Position numbers and translations under genes: made by a program. A DNA stretch of 42,902 nucleotides, from positions 1 to 42,902 of the forward strand of contig NZ_JAJAUY010000046.1 of the NCBI RefSeq assembly GCF_020532625.1. The letters are read 5' to 3'. The stretch is from Streptomyces antimicrobicus. GTDB lineage: Bacteria; Actinomycetota; Actinomycetes; Streptomycetales; Streptomycetaceae. The notes beneath the pieces were generated by a model. That model was not told the DNA's origin, did no database searches, and worked only from the letters and a program-made list of their open reading frames with translations. Numbering within the stretch: position 1 is the first letter of the stretch; the number at the start of each line of letters is the position of its first letter. Shown here in pieces: positions 16,490 to 26,175 of this stretch.

Positions 16490-17646
16490 TCGGCGTGACA
16501 CCGGGCGAGCACCTCCCTGGCGAGCTGGCGATACGCGGCGGCACCCACGGAGTTGGAGGCGTAGGTCGTGATGGGCTCACCGGCGACCGTGGTCTCCGGG
16601 AAGCGCACCGTACGCCCGATGACGGTGTGGTAGACGTGGTCGTCGAAGGCCTCGACCACGCGCGCGAGCACCTCACGGCTGTGCACCGTGCGGGAGTCGT
16701 ACATCGTGGCGAGGATGCCGTCGAGTTCGAGCTCCGGGTTGAGGCGCTCCTGGACCTTCTCGATGGTCTCCGTCAGCAGGGCCACACCGCGCAGCGCGAA
16801 GAACTCGCATTCCAGCGGCACGATGACCTTGTGAGCGGCCGTCAGGGCGTTCACGGTCAGCAGGCCCAGCGAGGGCTGGCAGTCGATCACGATGTAGTCG
16901 TAGTCGTTCATCAGCGGCTTCAGCGCCCGCTGGAGCGTCGACTCGCGCGCGACCTCGCTGACCAACTGCACCTCGGCGGCGGAGAGGTCGATGTTGCTCG
17001 GCAGCAGGTCCATGTTGGGGACGGCCGTCTTGAGCAGCACCTCGTCGGCCGACATGCCCCGCTCCATGAGCAGGTTGTAGACCGTCAGGTCGAGTTCCAT
17101 CGGGTTCACGCCGAGGCCGACCGAGAGGGCGCCCTGCGGGTCGAAGTCGACGAGCAGGACGCGGCGCCCGTACTCGGCGAGCGCGGCACCCAGGTTGATG
17201 GTCGACGTGGTCTTGCCGACGCCGCCCTTCTGGTTGCACATCGCGATGATCTTCGCCGGACCGTGGTCGGTCAGCGGGCCCGGGATCGGGAAGTACGGCA
17301 ACGGCCGCCCGGTGGGGCCGATCCGCTCGCGCCGCTGTCTCGCGGCGTCGGGGGCGAGGGTGGCCGCGTACTCGGGGTCGGGTTCGTACTCGGCGTCGGG
17401 GTCAAAGAAGTGCCCCTCGGGCACCTCGTCGTAGTCGGCGAAACCGGTGGGCTCTCGGCCGCTCAGGTCGCCGGCCATGGAGTTCACGTCTAGGCCGTCC
17501 ATGCTCTTCTGGGGCGTCGTCATGTGCTGGTGGTTCGCGAAGGTGCGTACTGCGACGGAGCCGACAGTTTCGAGCCCGGCGGCACCCTGGCTGCGCGCGG
17601 GCTCCCCTGCTTGACCACCCCCAGGAGCAAATGTCGACTCATTCAC
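16486..17646 (-). CDS. ParA/Soj-family ATPase
   Basis: This 386-residue protein is a ParA-family ATPase of the kind that positions DNA or protein cargo. The ATPase core starts at about residue 130 with the deviant Walker A CNQKGGVGKTTSTINLG, followed by VLLVDFDPQGALSVGLG, YIVIDCQPSLGLLT and the C-terminal VAGEPITTYASNSVGAAAYR. An N-terminal extension of about 120 residues is polar and acidic. The start is the GTG at 17646, with GAGGAGGT 10 nt upstream. It heads the operon that continues into scpA, scpB and rluB. It is distinct from the oriC parAB locus, because no parB follows. Confidence 0.93.
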   Translation of the reverse strand: MNESTFAPGGGQAGEPARSQGAAGLETVGSVAVRTFANHQHMTTPQKSMDGLDVNSMAGDLSGREPTGFADYDEVPEGHFFDPDAEYEPDPEYAATLAPDAARQRRERIGPTGRPLPYFPIPGPLTDHGPAKIIAMCNQKGGVGKTTSTINLGAALAEYGRRVLLVDFDPQGALSVGLGVNPMELDLTVYNLLMERGMSADEVLLKTAVPNMDLLPSNIDLSAAEVQLVSEVARESTLQRALKPLMNDYDYIVIDCQPSLGLLTVNALTAAHKVIVPLECEFFALRGVALLTETIEKVQERLNPELELDGILATMYDSRTVHSREVLARVVEAFDDHVYHTVIGRTVRFPETTVAGEPITTYASNSVGAAAYRQLAREVLARCHAE

Positions 17647-17721
17647 AAGTCGTCTTACCTCCTCGGACGTGACCAGGACACTTATCGATAGGTCAGCGTG
17701 GCACCATGCCGACGGTTGGCG

Positions 17722-17751
17722 ACTCTATGGCGTGTCACCGCTCCGCAGCAA
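17722..17751 (-). promoter_or_regulatory. promoter of the parA-scp operon
   Basis: On the minus strand TTGCTG (17751-17746) and TAGAGT (17727-17722) are separated by 18 bp, a good vegetative match. The predicted leader is about 70 nt, ending in the strong GAGGAGGT ribosome site. Confidence 0.6.
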
Positions 17752-17908
17752 CACAATCCGCCGGACCCAGCACGATGTGTCGGCAACCGAACACCACTCT
17801 GTCAAGGGCGTACGAGCCCTCACTGCGAAGTTTCGCGGGTGTGCGAAACGGTTAAAGGGTTACGTTCGAGGCGAGTTGAGCGCGTGAGGAGCCTCACCCC
17901 GCAACGCG

Positions 17909-17942
17909 TCCGGCCGGACCTTGGGGGCAAGGTCCGGCCGGA
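17909..17942 (-). terminator. terminator after ald
   Basis: TCCGGCCGGACCTT-N6-AAGGTCCGGCCGGA is a perfect 14-bp stem 63 nt downstream of the ald stop codon on the minus strand. Confidence 0.8.
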
Positions 17943-18005
17943 TACGTGAGATTGACGTCAGTCGTTGACGGATTGTCGGCGACCGACGGGGCGCACCCCG
18001 CGGGG

Positions 18006-19121
<1,116 letters not shown>

Positions 19122-19203
19122 CGTCGATCACGGTCCTTGGCTCAGGGGATTTTACGGTGCAATGCCATACATACCCGCTCACAAGAGTGCGCAACGGGAT
19201 GCA

Positions 19204-19219
19204 CCACGTGATGACGTGG
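19204..19219 (-). promoter_or_regulatory. palindrome upstream of ald
   Basis: CCACGT-GATG-ACGTGG is a perfect inverted repeat about 83 nt upstream of the ald start. A second one, TTAAT-N5-ATTAA, follows at 19230-19244 in an A/T-rich patch. Either could be an operator; the rest of the 152-bp gap shows no gene. Confidence 0.45.
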
Positions 19220-19273
19220 CAGAGCCAGTTTAATGAAGGATTAACCCGTGTCTAGCCTTGCAAACAAATAATC

Positions 19274-21247
19274 TCAGTCGGATCCACTGCGGATTTCGTA
19301 GGCAACAGGGTCGGCCGGGGCCTCTGACAACAGGCGATCAGCCATCGTGCGGTGCAGCCGCGCCGCCGCCGGGTCGCCCAGCCGGTCCAGCGTGTCCGCC
19401 AGCCGCACCTGGAGCGCGGCCTGAAGCCGCAGGTCGCCGGCCCGCCGCGCCAGCTCGACGGCCTCGCGGCAGGTGTGCAGCGCCTCCTCCGGGCGGCCGG
19501 CGTACTCCTGCACCCGCGCCATTTCGCTCAACGCCCGCGCCTGTCCCGGGACATCGCCCGCCTTGCGGTGACCCGCCGCGGCCGCCCGCCAGCTGCGCAG
19601 CGCGTCGCCGTAGCGACCGGCGAGGGTGTGCACGTTGCCCAGCCGCCCGTACAGCCGCGTCTCGTCCGCCCGCTCGCCCCTCGCGAGCGCCTGGGACAGC
19701 GCCCGGCCGAACCAGTCGGCGGCGCGGTGGAAGTCCCCGAGCGCCTGGTGGGCACCCCCTACGGATTCCATCGCGCGGCCCGTGGCGTACGGATCACCGG
19801 CGGCCCGGCCGGCGTCCAGCGCGGCCCGGTAGCGCTCCAGCGCCTCCGTGGTCCGCCCGGTCTCGGCGTCGAGGTCGGCCAGGTTCAGCAGCGCCGCCGC
19901 CCGCTCGCGGTGCAGCGAGCGCCGCTCGGCCACGTCCAGGACCAGCCGGTGCAGCGGGTAGAGCTCGGGGGCGGCCTCCGCGGTGCCGCGGTGCTCGGCC
20001 AGCGCCCGGACCAGGGCGGCCACCAGCCGCCGGGCCAGGGTGTCCAGCTCGCCGTCGGCGACGGCCAGGTGCGCGGCGGCGGTCAGGGCGGGGAGCCTGC
20101 TGTCCAGCCAGGTGGCGGCGGCCCGGCGGTCGGCGAACCGCAGCGCCCGCGGCAGCCCCTCCAGCTTCTCGCGTACGGGCTCCCCACCGGCCTCGGCCAT
20201 GGCCCGGCAGGAGTGCAGCAGCCGGACGGTCCGCTCCAGCATCCGGGCCCGGGCCAGCTGGACCTCGCTCGGGCGCTCCTTGGTCTCCAGCAGGCCGCGC
20301 ACCAGCGGGGCCAGGCAGCCCGGCAGCAGGAAGAGCCCGTCGGCGGCCGGGCGCAGCAGGCCGAGCTGGGCGAAGTCCTCCAGGGTGGACTGGGCGGCGA
20401 CGACCGAGCAGCCGGCGAGGGCCGAGGCGGTGTGCGAGTCGATCAGGCCGGTCGGGGCCAGCGGCAGCAGCCGCAGGGTGCGCTGGGCGGGCTGCGGCAG
20501 CGAGGCGTGGACGAGCTGGAAGGCCTTGGCGACGGTGCCGCCCGCCCCGGCGGGCATGTCGTGCAGCTGCTTGGCCAGGTCGACCAGGGAGGCCTTGGGG
20601 TGGGCGGCGAGCCAGCCGCCGGCCAGGGCGAGCGCGGCGGGCTGGCTGCCGCAGGCCTCGGCGAGGGCCTCGGCGGCCCGCGGGTCGGCGGCGATCCGGA
20701 TGTCACCGGTGTGCCGGGTGAGCATCTGGACGGCCGAGGGGGTGTCCAGGCCGCCGAGGGTGCAGGGACGGACGTCGGGGATCCCGGTGAGCGGGCCCTC
20801 GGCGGTGACGACCACCAGGCAGTCGGGGTTGTCCGGCAGCAGGGCGTCCACCTGGAAGACGTCGGCGGCGTCGTCCAGCAGCAGGATCGCCGTACGGTCG
20901 GCGAGGGCCTCGCGCAGCGCGGCGCCGAGCTCGTCCTCGCCGGCGCCGGGCGGGGTGGCCCGGCCCAGGGAGCGGAGCAGGCCGCGCATCACGGCCTCGG
21001 TGTCGGCGGGCTCACCGCCGGGCATGGTCAGCCGGGCGCGCAGGACGCCGCCGGGGTACTCGGGCGCCACCTCGCGCACGAGTTCCTCGGCGAGCGCGGT
21101 GCGGCCGGAGCCGGGGCGCCCGGCGACGAGCAGGACGCGGGCGCGCGGCGCCTTGGCCTTGCGGCCGGAGAGGGTGTCGAGTCCGGTCCGTGCGATGTCC
21201 TCGCGCAGCTCCTTGAGCTCACGCCGCCGCCCGACGAAATCCGCCAC
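19274..21247 (-). CDS. STAND/AAA-type NTPase with tetratricopeptide repeats
   Basis: This 657-residue protein has an N-terminal NTPase module, a helical middle region and C-terminal tetratricopeptide repeats (about 450-640, with repeated A-L-E-R-Y-R-A-A-L/A-R-A-G type helices). The P-loop is GRPGSGRT (43-50), with Arg where Walker A normally has Lys, while Walker B (AILLLDDAAD) and a CLVVVTAEG segment are clear. No DNA-binding or effector domain is visible, so it looks like a signalling or scaffold NTPase of unknown role. The GTG at 21247 is preceded by AAGGAG; the hairpin next to this site is described separately. It is 156 nt downstream of a Nudix gene in the same direction. Confidence 0.87.
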   Translation of the reverse strand: MADFVGRRRELKELREDIARTGLDTLSGRKAKAPRARVLLVAGRPGSGRTALAEELVREVAPEYPGGVLRARLTMPGGEPADTEAVMRGLLRSLGRATPPGAGEDELGAALREALADRTAILLLDDAADVFQVDALLPDNPDCLVVVTAEGPLTGIPDVRPCTLGGLDTPSAVQMLTRHTGDIRIAADPRAAEALAEACGSQPAALALAGGWLAAHPKASLVDLAKQLHDMPAGAGGTVAKAFQLVHASLPQPAQRTLRLLPLAPTGLIDSHTASALAGCSVVAAQSTLEDFAQLGLLRPAADGLFLLPGCLAPLVRGLLETKERPSEVQLARARMLERTVRLLHSCRAMAEAGGEPVREKLEGLPRALRFADRRAAATWLDSRLPALTAAAHLAVADGELDTLARRLVAALVRALAEHRGTAEAAPELYPLHRLVLDVAERRSLHRERAAALLNLADLDAETGRTTEALERYRAALDAGRAAGDPYATGRAMESVGGAHQALGDFHRAADWFGRALSQALARGERADETRLYGRLGNVHTLAGRYGDALRSWRAAAAGHRKAGDVPGQARALSEMARVQEYAGRPEEALHTCREAVELARRAGDLRLQAALQVRLADTLDRLGDPAAARLHRTMADRLLSEAPADPVAYEIRSGSD

Positions 21248-21258
21248 GGATCCGCTCC

Positions 21259-21298
21259 TTTCCCAGCGTTCGGGAAAACAGAGCGTAATTCACTCTGT
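21259..21298 (-). promoter_or_regulatory. two adjacent hairpins in the leader of the STAND gene
   Basis: On the minus strand ACAGAG-N9-CTCTGT (21298-21278) is followed directly by TTTCCC-N7-GGGAAA (21277-21259). The right arm of the second hairpin abuts and partly overlaps the GGGAAAGGAG ribosome site, so folding could limit access to it. The first could alternatively be a protein operator. The rest of the gap to 21402 shows no gene. Confidence 0.6.
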
Positions 21299-21402
21299 GC
21301 GACGAGCTGCGGGGAGCGCGGCGGACAGATCCCTCAATCGGATCAACACATCGTCACACTTTCACTCCCCGGCACCCGCCCCACCGCTGCACCGCGCGGG
21401 CG

Positions 21403-22032
21403 TCACGCCTCGTAGGGCCGCGCCGGCCACGGCGCCTGCGGCCCGCGCAGGGCGTCGAGCCCGCCGGGCGAGGCCAGCGCCGCGGACAGCGCGAGGACCC
21501 CGCTGACCAGCCCGGGATTGCCGAGCCGTCCCTCCAGTACGCCGCGGACCAGGTCGGCCAGCGGGACCCGGGCCAGCTCCATGTCCGCCTCCTCCTCGGA
21601 CGCCGCGTAGCGCTCGCCCTCCACATCGGCGAGGTCGCGGGCCAGGAAGACCCGGACCGCCTCGTCCGAGCCGCCGGGCGAGGAGAAGAAGTCCACCAGC
21701 ACCCGCCAGTCCCCGGCCTCGACGTGGGCCTCCTCGTACAGCTCGCGCTGGGCGGCCCGCAGCGGGTTCTCCCCCGGCACGTCCAGCAGTCCGGCGGGCA
21801 GCTCCCAGAGCTTGTGCCGGACCGGGTGCCGGTACTGCCGCAGGACCAGGACGCGGCCCTGCTCGTCCAGGGCGAGCACGCACACCGATCCCGGGTGCAC
21901 CTGGTAGTCCCGGCGCGCGGTCGACCCGTCCGGCATCCGCACCCGGTCGGAGGCGACCGCCGTCTTCGCCCCCTCGAAGGGGCGCTCGGCGGAGACGACC
22001 TCCCAGGACTGCGACGTATCCCTGATGTCCAT
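21403..22032 (-). CDS. ADP-ribose pyrophosphatase-type Nudix hydrolase
   Basis: This 209-residue enzyme probably hydrolyses ADP-ribose to AMP and ribose 5-phosphate. It has DYQVHPGSVCVLALDEQGRV and VLRQYRHPVRHKLWELPAGLLD, then a Nudix box (PGENPLRAAQRELYEEAHV). The Nudix catalytic Glu residues are present. As is usual in actinobacterial homologues, the spacing before the first Glu is one residue longer than consensus and the box ends AHV rather than TGL. The start at 22032 has no strong Shine-Dalgarno. It lies downstream of pyrG beyond that gene's terminator, so it is transcribed separately or by read-through. Confidence 0.93.
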   Translation of the reverse strand: MDIRDTSQSWEVVSAERPFEGAKTAVASDRVRMPDGSTARRDYQVHPGSVCVLALDEQGRVLVLRQYRHPVRHKLWELPAGLLDVPGENPLRAAQRELYEEAHVEAGDWRVLVDFFSSPGGSDEAVRVFLARDLADVEGERYAASEEEADMELARVPLADLVRGVLEGRLGNPGLVSGVLALSAALASPGGLDALRGPQAPWPARPYEA

Positions 22033-22060
22033 GACGGTGATGCCTCCTGCGAACGCGCGA

Positions 22061-22090
22061 CAGCCGGGGTACGCGCTCGTACCCCGGCTG
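22061..22090 (-). terminator. terminator after pyrG
   Basis: CAGCCGGGGTACG-CGCT-CGTACCCCGGCTG is a perfect 13-bp stem with a 4-nt loop, 23 nt beyond the pyrG stop on the minus strand. Confidence 0.82.
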
Positions 22091-22113
22091 CCTACCGTAT
22101 GCGCCGGCTGGAC

Positions 22114-23766
<1,653 letters not shown>

Positions 23767-24044
23767 CGCCAAGAGGGGGCTCCCGTGGTCGCGAGGTGAG
23801 GTGCGTCCGGCCGTCTCTCCCGTTTCCGGGGGTGCCGAAGCTGCGGTTTCGGGGCCGCTGATTCGCACAGGCGGACTCCCGGTCCACGGGGTACCAGCCT
23901 ATCAGCGACCAGCGGGGTCCGCCTCCGGCCACGCCCGCGGCGGCGGCACGCGGCCCTGACCGGGGCGGCCGGGAGCGGCCCGTTCCGCTCCGCGCCACGC
24001 GCGGGCTCCCGCGGCCGCGCGCCGGGCTGTCGGCCATCCAGGTG

Positions 24045-24064
24045 GTGACCAGACCGTTGGTCAC
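24045..24064. promoter_or_regulatory. inverted repeat in the pyrG-GH15 intergenic region
   Basis: GTGACCA-N6-TGGTCAC is a perfect 7-bp-arm repeat. It lies 34 nt upstream of the proposed -35 box of the GH15 promoter, a usual place for an operator. No regulator is assigned. Confidence 0.4.
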
Positions 24065-24097
24065 ACCAATACTCGCCACTCTTTTGGCGGAGCCCCA

Positions 24098-24128
24098 TTG
24101 TTCCAAGACTTAAGGAGATCACTAGGGT
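24098..24128 (+). promoter_or_regulatory. candidate promoter of the GH15 gene
   Basis: TTGTTC (24098-24103) and TAGGGT (24123-24128) are 19 bp apart. TAGGGT is a frequent Streptomyces vegetative -10 sequence; the spacing is slightly long. The inverted repeat ATATCC-N5-GGATAT at 24135-24151 would overlap the transcription start. Confidence 0.45.
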
Positions 24129-24311
24129 GCCGACATATCCTGCTCGGATATCGCTCCACATCGCCGCCCGAGCAGTCCGGCTCGTCCCCTGACGGCAGCA
24201 CCCAGCCGTTCACGACATCCGGAGCTCGCGCGGGGGACCCTAGGACCGCGCACAACCGCGCAATGCAAGCGCCCTTCGGGGCGGACGTGGCCGTTCGACT
24301 GGAGATGCAAC

Positions 24312-26117
24312 GTGTCCGGGCGCATCGAGGATTACGCACTGATCGGGGACATGCAGACCGCCGCACTGGTCTGCCGGGACGGCTCGGTGGACTGGTTGTG
24401 TCTGCCACGTTTCGACTCCCATGCCGTCTTCGCGGCGCTCCTCGGCACGGAGGAACACGGCTTCTGGCGGATCGGGCCGGCCTACGCGCCCGGCAGCGAG
24501 ATCCCCCGGGCGACCAGCCGCCGCTACCTCGGCGACTCGCTGGTGCTGGAGTCGGAGTTCGAGACCCCGCGCGGCACCGTGCGCGTGATCGACTTCATGC
24601 CGCCCCGCGAGGACCACGCCCCCCAGCTGGTGCGCATCGTCGAGGGCGTCAGCGGCCGGGTGCCGATGCGGTCGGCCCTGCGCATGCGGTTCAGCTACGG
24701 CCGGGTGGTGCCCTGGGTGCACAAGGTCGACGGCCGCACCGTCGCCGTGGCCGGCCCCGACTCGGTCTGGCTGGACACCGACGCGCAGACGTACGGCAAG
24801 GACCTCACCACGTACGCCGACTTCACCGTCGGCCCCGGCGACCGGATCGCCTTCTGCATCAGCTGGCAGCCCTCGCACAAGGAGCCCCCGGAGACCCCGG
24901 ACGCCGAGGCCGCGCTGGAGGCCACCACCGAGTTCTGGCGCGAGTGGGTCGAGCACTGCACCTACCACGGCCCGTACCGGGAGGCCGTGATCCGCTCGCT
25001 GATCACGCTCAAGGCGCTGACGTACGCCCCCACCGGCGGCATCGTCGCCGCGCCGACCACCTCGCTGCCGGAGGAGATCGGCGGGGTCCGCAACTGGGAC
25101 TACCGCTACACCTGGCTGCGGGACGCTGCGATCACGCTCTCCTCGCTGCTGCGCACCGGCTACCGCGAGGAGGCCCGCGCCTGGCGCGAGTGGCTGCTGC
25201 GCGCGGTCGCCGGCGACCCCGAGAACCTGCAGATCATGTACGGCATCGCGGGCGAGCGCGAGCTCGGCGAGACCGAGCTGGACTGGCTGCCCGGCTACGA
25301 GAACAGCCAGCCGGTCCGGGTCGGCAACGGCGCCGCCCACCAGCTCCAGCTCGACGTCTACGGCGAGGTCACCGAGGCTCTGCACCTGGGCCACATGACG
25401 GGCCTGGCCCGCAGCGACTACGCCTCGCTGCTCCAGCTCAAGCTGATCCGCTACCTGGAGGCCCACTGGGACCAGCCCGACGAGGGCATCTGGGAGGTGC
25501 GCGGCCCGCGCCGGCACTTCGTGCACTCCAAGGTGATGGCCTGGGTGGCCGTGGACCGCACGATCAAGCTGATCGAGTCCGGGGACGCCGACGGCCCCCT
25601 GGAGCGGTGGCGGGAGCTGCGCGACGAGATCCACCGGGACGTCTGCGAGAAGGGCTACGACAAGGAGCGCAACACCTTCACCCAGTCCTACGGGTCGAAG
25701 GAGCTGGACGCCTCCTTGCTGCTGATCCCCCAGGTCGGCTTCCTGCCGCCGGACGACAAGCGGGTCATCGGCACGGTCGAGGCGATCCAGCGGGAGCTGT
25801 CCACCCCCGACGGGTTCATCCTGCGCTACCCGACGGCCGGTGAGGAGGCCGGTGTGGACGGCCTGGAGGGCGACGAGGGCGCGTTCCTGGCCTGCTCGTT
25901 CTGGATGGCCGACGACCTGGCGATGATCGGCCGGGTCGACGAGGCGCGGCGGCTGTTCGAGAAGCTGCTGTCGCTGCGCAACGACCTCGGGCTGCTCGCC
26001 GAGGAGTGGGACCCGCGGCTCCAGCGGCAGGTGGGCAACTTCCCGCAGGCCTTCAGCCACGTCCCCCTGATCGACACCGCTCTGCGGCTGACCGCGAGCG
26101 GGGCCTACGGCGGCTGA
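24312..26117 (+). CDS. glycoside hydrolase family 15 protein (glucoamylase/trehalase type)
   Basis: This 601-residue cytoplasmic enzyme of the GH15 family would release glucose from alpha-glucans or trehalose; in actinobacteria several such proteins are trehalases. It opens IEDYALIGDMQTAALVCRDG and SVDWLCLPRFDS, typical of the family. It has an N-terminal beta-sandwich region and then the (alpha/alpha)6 barrel with VRNWDYRYTWLRDAA, DEGIWEVRGPRRHFVHSKVM and a late EEWDPRLQRQVGNFPQAFSH that supplies the second catalytic Glu. There is no signal peptide. The GTG at 24312 has GGAG 8 nt upstream. The next gene starts 59 nt downstream. Confidence 0.92.
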   Translation: MSGRIEDYALIGDMQTAALVCRDGSVDWLCLPRFDSHAVFAALLGTEEHGFWRIGPAYAPGSEIPRATSRRYLGDSLVLESEFETPRGTVRVIDFMPPREDHAPQLVRIVEGVSGRVPMRSALRMRFSYGRVVPWVHKVDGRTVAVAGPDSVWLDTDAQTYGKDLTTYADFTVGPGDRIAFCISWQPSHKEPPETPDAEAALEATTEFWREWVEHCTYHGPYREAVIRSLITLKALTYAPTGGIVAAPTTSLPEEIGGVRNWDYRYTWLRDAAITLSSLLRTGYREEARAWREWLLRAVAGDPENLQIMYGIAGERELGETELDWLPGYENSQPVRVGNGAAHQLQLDVYGEVTEALHLGHMTGLARSDYASLLQLKLIRYLEAHWDQPDEGIWEVRGPRRHFVHSKVMAWVAVDRTIKLIESGDADGPLERWRELRDEIHRDVCEKGYDKERNTFTQSYGSKELDASLLLIPQVGFLPPDDKRVIGTVEAIQRELSTPDGFILRYPTAGEEAGVDGLEGDEGAFLACSFWMADDLAMIGRVDEARRLFEKLLSLRNDLGLLAEEWDPRLQRQVGNFPQAFSHVPLIDTALRLTASGAYGG

Positions 26118-26149
26118 CGGGCGGGGCCACCGCGGCTGACGGGCGGGGC
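26110..26149. repeat. 18-bp direct repeat spanning the GH15 stop codon
   Basis: GCGGCTGACGGGCGGGGC occurs at 26110-26127 and 26132-26149. The first copy contains the TGA stop codon of the GH15 gene. Confidence 0.9.
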
Positions 26150-26175
26150 GTACGGGGCCTGATTAGCCTGAGGGT

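Larger units (their letters stand above)
17647..18005. other. intergenic region between ald and the parA-like gene
   Basis: This 359-bp region has lower GC than the genes. It holds the promoter of the parA-like gene (17722-17751), a TATCGATA palindrome near 17692, a small hairpin GTGAGG-AG-CCTCAC at 17884-17897, and the ald terminator at 17909-17942. A 72-codon plus-strand open frame (17669-17887) lacks codon bias and a ribosome site, and I do not call it. Confidence 0.6.
23767..24311. other. divergent intergenic region between pyrG and the GH15 gene
   Basis: This 545-bp region has no coding sequence that I can support. It contains the inverted repeat GTGACCA-N6-TGGTCAC (24045-24064), a promoter-like pair (24098-24128), the inverted repeat ATATCC-N5-GGATAT (24135-24151), and a CGCCC-TTCG-GGGCG tetraloop hairpin near 24270-24284. 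The long leader of the GH15 gene is about 175 nt if the proposed promoter is right. The pyrG promoter was not located. Confidence 0.5.

Noticed and set aside
17669..17887. 72-codon plus-strand frame upstream of the parA-like gene
   Set aside because: It shows no codon bias and no Shine-Dalgarno, and it covers the proposed parA promoter.
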